Shown here piece by piece: positions 33,809 to 47,900 of a DNA stretch of 64,000 nt (positions are counted from its first letter, which is position 1; the number at the start of each line of letters is the position of its first letter). The notes under the pieces were generated by a model. That model saw nothing but the letters and a program-made list of their open reading frames with translations, was not told where the DNA came from and did not search any database. A program made the position numbers and the translations under genes. Source of the DNA: Dermatophagoides farinae (Eukaryota; Arthropoda; Arachnida; Sarcoptiformes; Pyroglyphidae); assembly GCF_024713945.1 (NCBI RefSeq), contig NC_134684.1:3727001-3791000 (forward strand), read 5' to 3'.

Positions 33809-35599
33809 TAACGTTTTTTTTTTTAATTAACCTGAAAATAAAGGAAAACCCATATATAATTTTGATCCTTGAAGCGTTCATTTTACGTTCATATAGTCCA
33901 GAAAAAAAAGAAATTAATTTGTTTACAACGAACAAATGATTTAATTCGATTTATAATCAAAAAAAAAGGTAACAGCGAAAAAAAACTGTTATATATTGAA
34001 CAAACAAACAAAACATGTGATGATGAAACGCTCGTTGTGAGTGTGAATAATGATGATGATGATGATTTTGGATGATGACAATGGTAGAACAACAGCAAAC
34101 GAAAAAAAATCACCATTGTCACCTTGATTCGATTCAAGGTAATCTTTTCCGTTTTTTTTATTCACATCATCATCATCATCAATAATCAATCAACAAGTTG
34201 TATTTAAAATATGAATATTTACTATTTGTATTTCAATATTTTTTTTTCTCTCTCTCTCTATTGTATTATTATTAAGAAATGATTAATCAAAATAAAATTG
34301 AATGGATAAGATATGACCTTAAATTGAAATGAAAAAATTTTCGTTCCAACAACAACAACATTTACCATTTGGTTGTTGTTGTTTTTTGTGTGTGTGTGTG
34401 TGTGTACTTGTTTTTTTTTTTTTTTTGATCCATTTGCAATAATTATTATTCAAATATTGCAATCATTCTTGGATATTCTATTTTCTTTCTATAGAATTCT
34501 GAATGTGAATCAAGTGCAGAATATAATAATATAATCATCATCATCATTAATATTCGATTCGATGCAATTTATGTTTATCTGATAATTTGAATATATAAAT
34601 TTGATGGCCACATAGTAATATAATAAATTTCAAGTTCAATATCAAAACATTCAAAATGATTTGTTTAAAATGAACAACAAAAAAAAACAAAAAACAAAAA
34701 AATTCAATGTCACCACAAGTGTGTGTTTGTGTGTGTGTGTGTGTGTATCCATTCAAAAACACATTATCGACACATTCTTGGAAACAAAACAAAACAAAAC
34801 AAAAAAAAAATAATGGCAGGAAATTTATTTTGGCAGATTTAGTATTTGTCATTGGCCAGAAAAAAAATATTGATAAAAAAAAAGAAACAAAATGAAAATG
34901 AAAATCCACAAATGTGTTTGATGGTAGAAAGAAATATATAATCCAAAAAATACAAAACAAAACAGGACATCCAAATCAATAGATATGTATATCTTGTTTA
35001 TTATGAATCCCTAGAAACGTTGTTGTTTATATATCAAAGAAAAACAACAACAACAACAACAAAAAATTGTTGAATTTTTTTTTTTTGAATCTCGTATATT
35101 CCAATATTATCATTGGCGATTAATCCATCTTGGTTTGGTTTGGTTTGGTTTTTTGGTTTTGATTTATATGATCATGATGGATACATTTGGTTACTATGGA
35201 TGAAAAATTGCCACAACAACCATATATGGATATTCGACAAAATGATAATGAATAAATATGCAGTATATATAAAAATATTTTACAGGTCAAAAAATGTTTT
35301 GATTTTCTGATTCTTCAAAAGAATTTATTTTTATTTAAAAAAAATACGATATTTATGAATAAACTCATTTCAATGTTGTTTTGAATATAAATGAAAATTT
35401 TTTTTTCTTTTTTTTTTTTGGTACATGTGACTTGGATTCTCATGATCATCAGGTTTTATTTTTTTTTTTTTGAAGTTATGGCATTATATTGTAAGTATTA
35501 GTAATCTTTATTATACCTGATGATAATTAGATTGGTTATCTTTATATTTTTTTTTTTTTTGTATTAGAATGAACAACAACTGATTTCAAATGATGAAGC

Positions 35600-37041
35600 A
35601 TGAGATCAACATTGTTATTATCATTGATGAATCGAATGAAATGGCTTTCAGCAGCTAACATTTTGGTCGTTTCGAAAACATTTTTATCATCATCATATGA
35701 AAAACAAAAATCACTGTCCATATTATTCTATGGTTCTGATGATTTTAGTATAGCTAGTCTTAAATTATTACATAAAAAACTATTAAATCCTGAATTGGAT
35801 TCAATGGTTATTGTAAAAAATATTCAAGTAGTCACCACTAAATGTAATAATCCTGTTAGTTTATATTGTAAAAAAGTTGATCTACCAATCATCCTGTTTG
35901 ATGGATATACGGTACCAAATGATCAATTTGATCTTGGTGTTGTTTCTTCATTCGGTCGCCTTATACCTTCACAGGCTATCAATGCTTGTCATTATGGTAT
36001 TTATTTTATTGTTGTAGTTCTGACATTCTATATTTATTTTGAATTACATTAATTTATACAGGTATGTTCAATATTCATGGTTCATTATTGCCACGATGGC
36101 GTGGAGCATCTCCAATTCAACATGCCATATTGAATGGTGATACAATCACCGGTGTAACCATAATGAAAATTCATCCAAATAGGTATTGTTTACATGCGAT
36201 TAATGATTATTATTTTTCTGACCAGAAAACATTTTTGTTTCTGACAGATTTGATGTTGGTGAGATTTTGGCACAAAAACCAATCGAAATTGTACATCGTA
36301 TTTCGGCCGTACAATTGAAACAATTAATGGCACCAATAGGAGCTCAACTGGTGAGTTCAATTTTCGATAATTTTTATTTGATTTATCTCGTTGATTTTTT
36401 TTCCGTTAGCTTTGGGATTGCATTGAAGATTTAGACAATTGTCTAGCCAACGTTCGAAAACAATCCAAAGAAGAAGTTACACATGGTAAGTTTTTTTCTT
36501 AATTTCATTCACAAATCATTTCATCTCATTTGACAAACAAACTTGTGTGTATTAGCTCGAAAAATAAAAATTACGGATGGTGAAATCGATTGGACACGTA
36601 TGAATGCATATGAAATTGATCGACGTTTTCGTGCATTCAATGGTACTATTGATGTTTTTACCTATTGGATTGATGGTACACCATTACGATTGGGTGATAT
36701 ACTTGATCCAGATCTTGTGAATCGTTTGAATATATCCATTTTGGCTGGACATGGACACTATGAACATATACCAGGCCTTATTTATTATCATAAAAAACGA
36801 CATATTTTATGTATTGCATCGGCAAATCAAACATGGTCAGCATTTCGTAGTCTAACACTTGAAAGGACGTAGAAAAATGTCTGCATTAGGATTTTCCAAT
36901 ACATTTATTCGTCCAATTGTTAAAGAATTTAAAGCTAATAATCAAGGACAGCGGCCATTTTTATTATTAGGACAAACGGAAAAACATCGTGGTATGTTTA
37001 ATCTGAATGAAATCGAACAGATTAAACAACAATATTTATGA
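35600..37041 (+). CDS. MTFMT: Mitochondrial methionyl-tRNA formyltransferase, with a frame break
   Basis: Formylates Met-tRNA with 10-formyl-tetrahydrofolate for translation initiation in mitochondria. Exons are 35600-35996, 36062-36182, 36248-36350, 36410-36485 and 36556-37041; all introns are GT-AG, 59-70 bp, with matching phases. The product is about 393 residues, close to the human length of 389. A basic, Ser-rich N-terminus suggests a mitochondrial targeting peptide, followed by the Rossmann start (I-L-F-Y-G-S-D-D). The catalytic N-x-H-G-S-L-L-P-R motif has Asn136 and His138, and F-D-V-G-E-I-L carries the catalytic Asp175. The C-terminal tRNA-binding part follows. In the last exon the frame hits TAG at 36870, while the continuation (G-R-R-K-M-S-A onward) lies one base ahead. 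One extra base within CTTGAAAGG at 36858-36866 explains this. It may be an assembly error, a polymorphism or a real lesion. Both sides of the break are well conserved, so the identification is secure. Confidence 0.93.
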
Positions 37042-38482
37042 AAGAAGAAGAAAAAAATACAAAAATTCATCCAATCAATATTATCTGTGTTCTAATTTAG
37101 TTGGTTAAATTGATATATTTAGTTATTTTTGTTTGTTTGTTTATTTTTCTGTAAATATACAATGATTAAAAATAAAAATAAAAAAAAATGAAAAATTTTC
37201 CATTCGATTCGATTGTTGGTAGCGTTGTTATAATTTTACAATCACGTAAAACATTGATTATCATCATATCGATATACAATAATCAATCAATCATCTCTAA
37301 AATATCGAATAACATTAATCAATCTAAAATAAATATTTTGAAAATTCCAATCATCATTCGATTTGATTTTGATCACTTTCCATCTAAAAAAAAAAAAATT
37401 GATGATTAACGATGTTGATGATACATGTATTTTATTCATGGCTACATCATGCCTCCATACATCCATGATAATCATTCACATCCAGACAACATCATCATCA
37501 TTATCATGAGTACATTTTGGCAATGGTTATACATATTTGTTTGTTTCAATCATTCTACATATCCAAGAAGAATTTTGTTTTTTTGTTTTTTTTTTGAATA
37601 AAATTTTTCACAATCTGCATTTGATATCGGAGTATGCGCTGAATTTGTAACGCAAAAAAAAAAAAAAAAATAAATGTGGCATGATGATATACACATTGCC
37701 ACTGCCTCAGTGATTTTTATTTCCCAAAAAAAAACAACCAACACAATCACAACTATATGCTGAATACAATCATTCATTCATTCATTCATTCATCAATATA
37801 TAATATACCAAATAGCAATATAACCAATCTGTATATATTATATGTATGAACCAAAGTATAACGAGAGAGAGAGAAAAAAAAATTCATAACATCGAACAAA
37901 GTGTAAATTTGTTTTTGTTTTTTCATCATCATCATTTCAATGTTTAAGTTTACCACACATTGACAAGTTTTGAGTGATGAATTTTAAGTGATTCTACAAT
38001 ATATACCATCATTCTGGACTGATTGATTGAGCCCGATTTTGATTTCAATTGATTTTCGGGCTGTTTTAAATTTTTTCATTCGATTGTATTATCAACATTT
38101 TATTTCCGCAATTGTTGAGAGCTTGTCCAGTGCACCATAATCATCGTCAATTATCCTGGTAAACCGAATCTAGATCATCATTATTTAAATCGTTTTTTTT
38201 TTGTTATTCACATTTGGCGGTCATTGGTAAGTCATCATTGTTTTTCGACATGTCGCTTTCGAGTATCTTGAATAGTTTTTTCCACTGTTTATTTTGGATA
38301 AAAATAACGTTTTTTTTTTGCTTAAAAAAATGATTGAACGTAATACGGTGGTGAAATATGATAGGAGAATGTCTATGGCTAGATATTGTCAATATCAATC
38401 AGTTTTGAAATAATCAATGGATTTTTATTAATAGATAAAGCAATTTTTTTTTATATTTTGATTTCCATTTGATTTACAAGAT
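37042..38482. other. Intergenic DNA between MTFMT and AMP deaminase
   Basis: This stretch holds the MTFMT 3' untranslated region and then about 1.3 kb without coding signal. The AMP deaminase promoter and leader should lie here. The sequence just before 38483 ends in a pyrimidine-rich tract and CAAG, so a non-coding 5' exon spliced near 38480 is possible. A 7-bp GC-rich stem (AGCCCGA at 38030-38036 with TCGGGCT at 38056-38062) is the only notable structure. Confidence 0.55.
37171..37176 (+). terminator. Poly(A) signal of MTFMT
   Basis: AATAAA lies 130 bases past the MTFMT stop codon and is followed by an A-rich stretch, a fitting position for the 3' end of this transcript. A second overlapping copy follows directly. 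Confidence 0.5.
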
Positions 38483-41323
38483 ATGGAACGATTAGTAAGA
38501 GGTTCTGATTTGAAAAAAGAAAATGAAATCCTCATGAAAGCATCGGTTTTAGATGACGATGAAATTGAAGAAGATGATGAAGTGGCCGCTGCAACTGCAT
38601 CAAAAATACCAAGAGATATATCTAATCATAGTGAATTAAGTGTTAAAGAAATTTCGGCACCATACACTGTACCACATTATCCAATCGAATTGGAAGAACA
38701 GAAAAAAATTGCCGCCCAACAATTGGCACAACAAATTGCATTGAAAGAATTGGAAGAACGTGCAATACATGATGAAGAAAGTGAGTTATTAATCATAATT
38801 TTGAAATAATAATAATAAAAAATTTTCCCGCCACTCAAATGATTTTCCCTTTCCATATTCTATATTCATTCAGGTATATCGAATGCTGGTATACAACGTA
38901 TTCAACATGCAGAATCAATTGATCCAACTGCTTGTTTAGCTGGTCAAACGACATCGTCTATTCTAAATCAATTGGATTTTCAACGTGTTTATATTTCTGG
39001 TGAATATTCATTCGGTGTAAGTCTATAAATCATAATCATTTGAATTATTAGTCATGATGATAATGATAAAAAATCGAATCATAGGCTGAAGATCCAAAAA
39101 TATATCAATCATTACGAAGAGCAATGCGTTTAAGAGAAATCTACATGCAAGAGGCATTTCAAACATTTCCAGAGATGGCTAAACGTATTTTACATCGAAC
39201 ACATAAATCAAGTTATCAACCGGAAACCGGTATGAATTGTTTTTTGATATTTTGGATCGTCATTGTTTTTATCGTCATTATTATTTGTATTCATTCAATT
39301 AAGTTAATTATGATGAGCCGCCAGTCATTGCCGATCCTTGGAACATTAAGATTCCCGAAGATTTAAATTGTATACTAAAAATAGAAGATGGTGTCATTCA
39401 TGTCTATAAGACTAAAGAAGATTTTGAAGGAAAAAAGCGTAAGAATTTTTATTTTTTTTCGTTATTCAATTTCATAATGTTTTAACTTTGAAATTTTCGG
39501 TTTCAGGAGCTTATAATTTACGGCCATTCAATAATTTTATTGAAGATATGAAATTCATGTGCAATATTATTACCGATGGCCCATTGAAATCACATTGTTA
39601 CAAACGATTAGCCTATCTTACATATAAATATCAGCTACATGTTCTTCTTAATGAAATGAATGAATTACGATCACAGAAAGCCGTACCGCATAGAGATTTT
39701 TATAATACACGTAAAGTTGATACGCACATTCATGCCGCTTCTTGTATGAATCAAAAACATTTGTTACGTTTCATTAAAAAAACGATCAAAACACGACGAA
39801 ATGATTATGTTTGCCTTGAGAATGGTAAACCATTAACATTGGAACAAGTGTTTGATTCATTGAATTTAACAAGCTATGATCTAAGTGTCGATATGTTGGA
39901 TGTACACGCCGATCGTAATACATTTCATCGTTTCGATAAATTCAATGCCAAATATAATCCTATTGGTGAATCAAGATTAAGAGAAATTTTTCTTAAAACC
40001 GACAATTATATCAAAGGTGTTTATTTTGCCGAAATTCTTAAAGAAGTAATGAATGATCTAGAAGAATCCAAATATCAACAGGCTGAATTACGTTTGTCAA
40101 TTTATGGTCGAAAACCAAGCGAATGGGATGATTTAGCCAAATGGGCACTCACAAACAATGTTTATTCCGACACTGTTCGATGGATAATTCAAATTCCTCG
40201 TTTATAGTAAGTTGTGATATAATTTCGATAAATCTCACTTTTCATTATAAATATAAATAATTCATATATTCATATATTAGTGATGTATATCGAGCAAACA
40301 AGATTCTTGAAAATTTCGAACAAATGTTGGAGAATATATTCATGCCGCTGTTTGAAGTGACGAACAATCCAAATTCACATCCAGAATTGCATGTCTTTTT
40401 ACATTATGTAACTGGATTCGATTCGGTCGATGATGAATCAAAACACGAGAATCCAATGTTTGATAAAGAAATTACGTTACCAAACAAATGGTCCGATGAA
40501 GAGAATCCACCATAGTATGATTTTGATAATTTTTTTTCAAAATTGAATTTCAATCTAATGATTGATTTTAATATCCATAGCAATTACTATCTATATTACA
40601 TGTATGCCAATATGGTCATTTTGAATCATTTCCGCAAAGAACGTGGATTCAATACATTAGTTTTGCGGCCACATTGTGGCGAAGCTGGCAATATTCAACA
40701 TTTGATCGGTGGATTTTTGTTGGCCGAAAATATTAGCCATGGTCTTTTGCTTCGAAAAGTACCCGTTTTACAATACCTGTACTATTTGACTCAGATTGGA
40801 ATCGCCATGTCGCCATTGTCTAACAATTCATTGTTTTTGAATTATCATCGAAATCCATTGCCGGAATTCGCTTCTCGTGGCCTTTGTGTATCGCTTTCGA
40901 CTGATGATCCGTTGCAATTTCATTTTACAAAGGTATATTGATTTATATTTCAAATGGAACTAGATTCTAATAAAACGATTATAGGAACCTTTAATGGAAG
41001 AATATTCGATTGCCACACAAGTGTGGAAATTAAGTAGCTGTGATATGAGCGAATTGGCACGTAATTCGGTATTAATGTCTGGTTTTCCTGCTGAGTTCAA
41101 ACAACATTGGATCGGAGCTAATTATCATCGTGAAGGTGTGGAAGGAAACGATATACAACGGACCAATTTGCCTGGAATTCGTGTTTCATATCGATATGAA
41201 ACTTTATTGGACGAATTGGATCATTTACGATCGGATGATAAAAATTGGGAACGACAAAAAAGAACATCGGTTACTGACAAAACGCACTCGAAATCATCGT
41301 TGCCGCACAAACGATTAATTTGA
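38483..41323 (+). CDS. AMP deaminase
   Basis: Converts AMP to IMP and ammonia in the purine nucleotide cycle in the cytosol. Eight exons are 38483-38780, 38874-39016, 39085-39229, 39304-39438, 39507-40206, 40281-40514, 40581-40932 and 40985-41323. All introns are GT-AG, 52-93 bp, in compatible phases, giving 781 residues, typical for the family. An acidic, helical N-terminal region is followed by the family signature around [10 protein letters not shown] and then the metal-dependent deaminase barrel. The first zinc ligands are in D-T-H-I-H (His314, His316). The R-P-H-C-G-E-A-G motif has His583 and Glu586, and S-T-D-D-P-L-Q-F has Asp660 and Asp661. The block after it matches AMP deaminases almost word for word. 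The start ATG is the first in frame, and I see no lesion. Vertebrates have three paralogues (AMPD1-3), and this copy cannot be assigned to one. The gene converges on the kinase gene that ends at 41940. Confidence 0.97.
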
Positions 41324-41364
41324 ATAATAAGGACGAAAATATTTTATTTTTTAGTTTTCAAAAT

Positions 41365-41370
41365 ATTAAA
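41365..41370 (+). terminator. Possible proximal poly(A) signal of AMP deaminase
   Basis: ATTAAA, the commonest variant hexamer, lies 42 bases after the stop codon. The canonical AATAAA at 41761-41766 is the distal alternative, and the choice cannot be made from sequence alone. Confidence 0.35.
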
Positions 41371-41699
41371 TTACCACAAATCATAGTTGATAGTTTTGAT
41401 TTTTTACCTTTAATATTCCCAGAACTACCAAGTTTTTTTCTCTCATTTTAGTTTTTATGCCACTAGATGGGAGCACATAACCTCGAATAATGTTAAAATT
41501 CATGTAGAAAAGTTGAAAATTTTTTGCGAAATTCAATTCAAATTTTCATTGTTCATTCCTCATCGTTCATCATTGGCAATGAATAGCAACATGAAATGTA
41601 AAATTTTCGTTTGAAATTCACAATAATAATAATGAAGCGCTTTCTCAGTTTGTCTTTTTGAAAATCATCATTTAGAACAAGTCATAAAAGATGCTAGGT

Positions 41700-41705
41700 T
41701 TTATT
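41700..41705 (-). terminator. Possible poly(A) signal of the SYK-like gene
   Basis: AATAAA on the minus strand, 235 bases after the kinase stop codon at 41940, is the first canonical hexamer I find downstream of it. Confidence 0.35.
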
Positions 41706-41760
41706 TTTGTTATCAATAGATGGCAGCATGTTTATCAATCAGATGGTTGAAAATAGACGA

Positions 41761-41766
41761 AATAAA
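41761..41766 (+). terminator. Possible distal poly(A) signal of AMP deaminase
   Basis: AATAAA lies 438 bases after the AMP deaminase stop. If used, this transcript would overlap the 3' end of the minus-strand kinase transcript. Confidence 0.3.
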
Positions 41767-41836
41767 AGTTTTTGATGATTGAATTTGAATTGAGAATTTT
41801 TTTTTTGTCAAAAATTACAAGAACAGTGATTATTAC

Positions 41837-41840
41837 AATA

Positions 41841-41882
<42 letters not shown>
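41837..41882. repeat. (AAT)n microsatellite
   Basis: A run of about fifteen AAT units lies in the 3' untranslated region of the kinase gene, between its stop codon and the candidate poly(A) signal. Confidence 0.9.
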
Positions 41883-41884
<2 letters not shown>

Positions 41885-41939
41885 ATAATAAATGAGTTAA
41901 CAAAAAAAACGAAACGAAACGAAAGGCAATCTCGGATTT

Positions 41940-44900
41940 TCATTTTCCATCCAGATAATGCATCAATTGATCGACAATATTGGCAAAGTTTAACCGATCT
42001 TCTGGCCTAAAATATGTGTGATGAGAAAAAAACAAAAATTAGAATCCAATCAACAAGTTATGATATTTAATGAACGAAATTAAATGAGAAAAGTTTAAAA
42101 AAAAATCTCCAAAGAAATCAGAGCAATCAGGGTTGCAAAAAGTTTGGCTGATGATGACGTCGAGAACGTTTTCTCGTGTTTGGGGACTTGAAATCATTTT
42201 TTTTTATTTTTATTTTTGGTCCAAATTTGCAAACAAACACACAGAAGCCACAAATTGGATTGGAAAATATTGCTATAAATAAATAAATGAAAATTTGATT
42301 CACGAAAAAAGCAGCAAAATACAGCTGTACTTGCTTGACCCATTGGAATATTTTTGTTTTTTTTGTTTTTATGTTTTTATTGCTGAGAATCGAGAAAAAA
42401 AAATTAAAATTCAGTATTTTTTTGTTGTTGCTATCGAAGAATTCATGCTTGAAATTATTGGCGAATCGTGCCTATTAGATTTATATATATATATGCAATC
42501 GATTATGGATTTCAAAAGTAAATTTATTCCATGCTATTTGTCTGCGTCTATATGGAAAGAATATGGAATGGAAATGGATTTTAATTCAGCAAATAATACA
42601 GAAGAACAAGAGGGAAAAAAATGTCAAAATTTTCTGCAATGAATTCTTTTTTTTTGTAGTTCAAAATTAGAAAACGGACAAACTCTATACCATCGTATTG
42701 AATATATATTGCCCATATAATATGGTGAAAAGAATTGATTCAAGATCCCCATCTCTTTTTCTCTTTACATTTTGCTTTCCTACCACACCCATTAATGGTA
42801 TACAACTGTTGTCATTGATAAATTCTAGATATTCATTCAATGATGATGATGGTGGTGGTGGTGGTGATGGGATTGCTAAACATATGAACCATTTATAACA
42901 ACAACAGGCCGACCAAAAAGGAGAAAAAAAAACATTCTGTATGGAATATTTCGACAGCAAAATCATTTTGAATTTTGATTATATGTTGCTGCAAGTATTC
43001 ATCATCATCATCATCGTCATCATATACATTTTGATAATTTCATTACGCAAGACTTGTGTAAAGTTTTTTTTTCATTTTTTTCTCTAGTTCTACAGATATG
43101 ATTCTTCAGCGGAAAAAGATGTGTAGACATACAAGAGTTCAAGAAAGAAATAAAAAAAAATGAAGGAAAAAAAATCAAATTTAAAATTTAAATTTTTTTT
43201 CCTTATTTTCTTTTCTTTTCTTTTTTTTATATATTTCTCTTCTGGTTTTTTTTTATTGTTCAGAGAAAAGAAAAACTTACTTAAATTGCCAACAACTCCA
43301 CATTATTTGATAGATGATGACAGAACAATTCTCTGGTTTAGGCAGTCGTCGATTTTCATTGAACATTCGTAGTATGTCCTGGCCGTCCATGCCCTAAGAG
43401 GATAAATATTCGAAAAAAAAAATAAAAATGAAATAAAAAAAAAGAATGAATGAACATAATGAAAATTGTATTTTTTTCCGGTAGAATTGGCAAAATAACA
43501 AGCACAAGTATATTCTTCATGTATGTAAGACAATCAATGGAATAATAATAAAAAAAAAGTCAAATACATACCTGATAAGGCATTTCACCTCGAGACATTG
43601 CTTCCCATAATGCTACTCCAAAACTCCATACATCCGATTTTGAACTGAATTTATAATAATAGATGCATTCAGGTGCATACCATTTGAGTGGCCATTTCGA
43701 TGCCGAACGAGCTTTATAATAATCTTTACCTTGGCCAAGGGCACGTGACATACCAAAATCGCTTACTTTGGCAAATTTTTCATTAACCAATAGAATATTA
43801 CGAGCGGCCAAATCTCTATGTACATAATTCACATCTTCAAGATATTGCATTGCTTTTGCAACCTGAAGCATTAAACGTAAAATGTCCATATCGGTCAAAT
43901 TTTGGCCATGATTTTGTAGATATTTATTCAATGGTCCTAATGGCGCTAATTCCATGACCAACATGAATGGATCATTTTCACATACACCAATTAACCGAAC
44001 AATATGTCTATGATCAAGTTTAGCCATTGTTTGTGCTTCACGAAGTATTTCGGCCTTTATAAAAACCAGAAAAAAATACAATTAGCTACAATTACAAAAA
44101 AATTACAAATTATCAATCTACTTTTTACCTTTTGCTGCGGTACAGCATGACTTTTAAGCATTTTAACAGCTAAATTTATATTCGATGAACCATGTAATGA
44201 AGGAATGGTGGCCAGAAAAACATCACCAAAATATCCATTTCCAATTCTTCGTTTTAATGTTATACATCGTGGATCAAAACAAATTGGACCACGTTTACAT
44301 TTTTGTATCGTTTCTTGAACCTCTTCAATCACTTCATTCAAGCATACTAGATTGAATAGAGAATAAGAATTAAGATTTTCTATTAAAAGTATATACATAC
44401 TTAATTCAATGTCTTTAAGGCATTGTTGATTAGTGGCAGTTTCATTAGTGGTTTCTTGCTTATTATTATTATTATCACCCAAGGGCACTTGTTGGCTGCT
44501 ACATGACAAATGAATATTGGAAGGATTCATTGATGATGATGATGATAATGATAATGATTCACCAATAATGATATTATTAGGCCATACTGGTGTTTCAATA
44601 CAACAAGATAAAGGCGGCTGCGGTGGTGGTGGTGGCGAAATAGTTGGTGGAGGTAATGATGATGATGATATATGATGATATGATTTATGTTTTTGTTGTT
44701 GTTGTTGTTGTTGAAAAGAATTTGAATCATTTGTATGTAAGATTGATGATGATGATGTTGATGTTGTTGTTGCTGAAATATTCTTACTACAATTTGCCAT
44801 CATTATCATTGTTTCGTTATGGACATTTTGTTTTGGTGGAGAATTTGATGAATGCTATTTGAGAGAGAAAAAAAACACCAGAATATAAATGAATGAATGA

Positions 44901-47900
44901 ATTAATGGTAAGAATTATTTCAAAACTTATTTAGAATTAAAAGTTTCAAAATGGCAAAAAAAAAGAAAACAAAAACACATGACAAATGTTCACAAATATG
45001 TACAAGCAAATAATGCATTTCATTTGCCATTTTTTGTTTGTTTGATAACTTTTTTCCATACACACACACACACACACACACTAACACAATAGTTTTTTTT
45101 TTTTTTTTTGGTCGTAAAATGATAAATTCAAAGTTGAAAATTTCCGAATACCGATAATAATTTTTCAAACGAAAAAAAAACCAGCGATTCTGTTAATGAT
45201 GATGTATGTATGTCCGGAAATTCAAAAACTCAGTGAACAATCAAGCAACAACAACGAACAAAAAAAAACGAATACCTTAGTAGTGGCCAGAATGTTTCCT
45301 TTATGAAGAAAAAACTGATGTATTTCTTATCTGTGGAACAAAAATAAATGGCAATGGTAAAGCAATTTGGAACAGAAAAAGAAAAAGAAAAATCCAGAGA
45401 CAATGAGAAATGAAAATTAAACAGTAGCGACATTTTGCACAAATTGCACAGAAAATGAATCAGAATTCCAAATCAAGAATGAGTGGCAGGCAGAAAAAAA
45501 ATCAGGAATTCCAAAAAAAAAGACACGTCACCACAGTTGACATTTTTTTTCTCTTTTTTCTGGTATTGAAATTCCTGCCAGCAAACAAAAACAAAATTGA
45601 AAATAGAAATGAAAAAAAAACTTCAATTTTGATTTGAACAACAAGGGACCAAACCCGGACTAAATGTTGACATTGTTCCAACCAACCAACAAGATTTAAG
45701 ACAAGAAAAAAAATTGTTCTTCTGGCCACAAACGATAACTGAAACATAGATCGATCGGTACCGGTTTAATGATTATAATAATAATCAAACGTCAAGAAAT
45801 GACAATCTGAAATCTTGAAAAGAAAGAAAATCCTCTTGACATGTCTACTGTGTGTGTGTGTGTGTGACACTTGAGATTATCACCAAGAAGAAGAAGAAGA
45901 AGAAACAGAAAACCAGAAATTCGGTGTATATAACTGCAAAAAAATGGCAATAAAAATGACCACTAATGAATCTTGAAGAGATGTTTGTCTTCCGTCAGAA
46001 GATGTGACTAATGATGGGACATTTTTTTTTTATTTCCATTGAATAACCCGAATTGTCCGAAAGTTTTTTTTCGTTGATCAAGGCTATAATTTAAAAATTT
46101 TTTTTCTCGTTCCATTGCCATGATGGATATTCTTTGAACAACAACAAAAAAGTTTTAATATTTTTCTGGTGAATTTTTTTTTTTTTTGTTGATCGATTTG
46201 GTCAAGTTTTTTTTTCCTGTTTCAAGTTTGAACTTAGAATTTCTTCGTGAAAAAAAAAACACTTTGGGATTATGTGGATGGCAACAAAAAAAAATGTAAC
46301 CAAAAAAACTGACCAGAAGGGTAGTTTTGTTGAATGAATACAAGGGGAAAAAAATAATCAAAACTTCAATTGCATTAGCATAAAAATTCTATCAATAATT
46401 GGTGGACATCATAGGCTGTATCTCCAAACAAACAAACAAACCAATGTCAACCAATGTGTTCATTCGACTATGTTATTTTTCTGAAATATTTCAAATTCCG
46501 CTTTTCTTTCTTGGAGAAATGGACAGAAAAAAAATCAATAAAAAAAAGAAAAAAAGAAAATAATCGGGACCAACCAATATCATTGACCAGTGTTCGGTTC
46601 CGGGTTTGAATTTGAATTCAATATCAATGTGTCTATGGCTATGGCTATGTTGTATACCAAACAGAAGTCTGCAATTATTTATCCAAAAAAAAAATGTTTA
46701 TATACTGTACATGATGGACATTCGAAATGAAATGTTTCAAGATACATAAAAAAACGAAAAAAAAAAAAAACACTGGATATGTGAATTTATTATTATGCAC
46801 ACAATCTGTGCTGTTGTTGTTGTTGTTGTTGTTGTCTATTTTGAAAAATTCATGACAAGATTAAAACGATAACGATCGGCAAAAAAACAAAAAGCAAAAA
46901 AAAAAAAAATATTATGACTGCCAATTCAATTGTGAAAACAATAATAATAACGAATATGAATATAAATTGAATTGAATTGAATTGAATTCATACAGTACAG
47001 TACAGTACAGTTGCCGATGTGTTTTCAACAGTGAAAGAAAAATCTATATATAGTAAATAATTGAAGTATGAAAAAAAATCCGGCATCAATATCATCGACA
47101 TCGTTGTGCAAAAAAAAAAAAAAAAAGTTCAGATCCGATCATCATCATCATCATATGGGTATCATGTCAATTTATTAGTTTCACATATCTCACAAACACA
47201 CACACACACACACACGCACGAAAAAGTCCAGATCTCTCTCTTTCTCTATCTCACTCGGTCTTCATTTATTTCGGTAAGAATAATGATGAAAAAAAGAAAC
47301 ATCAACAATAAATAGAAAAGAATGTGTGTGTGTGTGGATGGAAAAAAGAATCCGAAATTCTTCAGCCATCATCATCATCATCCATACATGAAATGAATGA
47401 AAACAGACTTTTTTCAAAAAAAAAAAAAAACAGAAATAGATATCTGGCAAGAAGAAGAAGAAGAAAAAGAAGAAAAAAAAATCTGGAACAAACATGCATT
47501 TGATGATTGATAATAATCATTCTGTATACTGATACTGGTAAACTTTGAAATGGCCAAATCAGAATGAGAGAGAGAGAATAAAAAGTTTCAGGATTCTTAA
47601 ATACATCTATATTCAAGTTGACTCATAATGATGATGTTGATGATGAAGATGATGAAAAGATTAAGATTATTATTTATATTTATTTATATTCGATAAACTG
47701 AAACTTTTTTTCCAAACAAAAAAAAAGAAAAAACTCTATTTATGCAAATCAATAGAATGATGATGATGACATTTTTTTTCATATATGAATTGAAAATGAA
47801 AATAATTGAAAATGCCATCAAATCCAATCAAAAAAAGGAGGAATATGAAAATCCAGTTATAAGTTGATAAAATTGAAAATTTCTGCAAAAAAAAAAATTA

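Larger units (their letters stand above)
41324..41939. other. Convergent intergenic segment
   Basis: This 616-base segment holds the 3' untranslated regions of AMP deaminase (plus) and the SYK-like kinase (minus). Candidate plus-strand signals are ATTAAA at 41365 and AATAAA at 41761, and a candidate minus-strand AATAAA lies at 41705-41700. An (AAT)n microsatellite sits at 41837-41882. Confidence 0.6.

Noticed and set aside
42295-42642. A 115-codon plus-strand frame inside the last SYK-like intron
   Set aside because: It has no recognisable domain, contains homopolymer-derived Phe/Lys runs and lies in an intron on the opposite strand.
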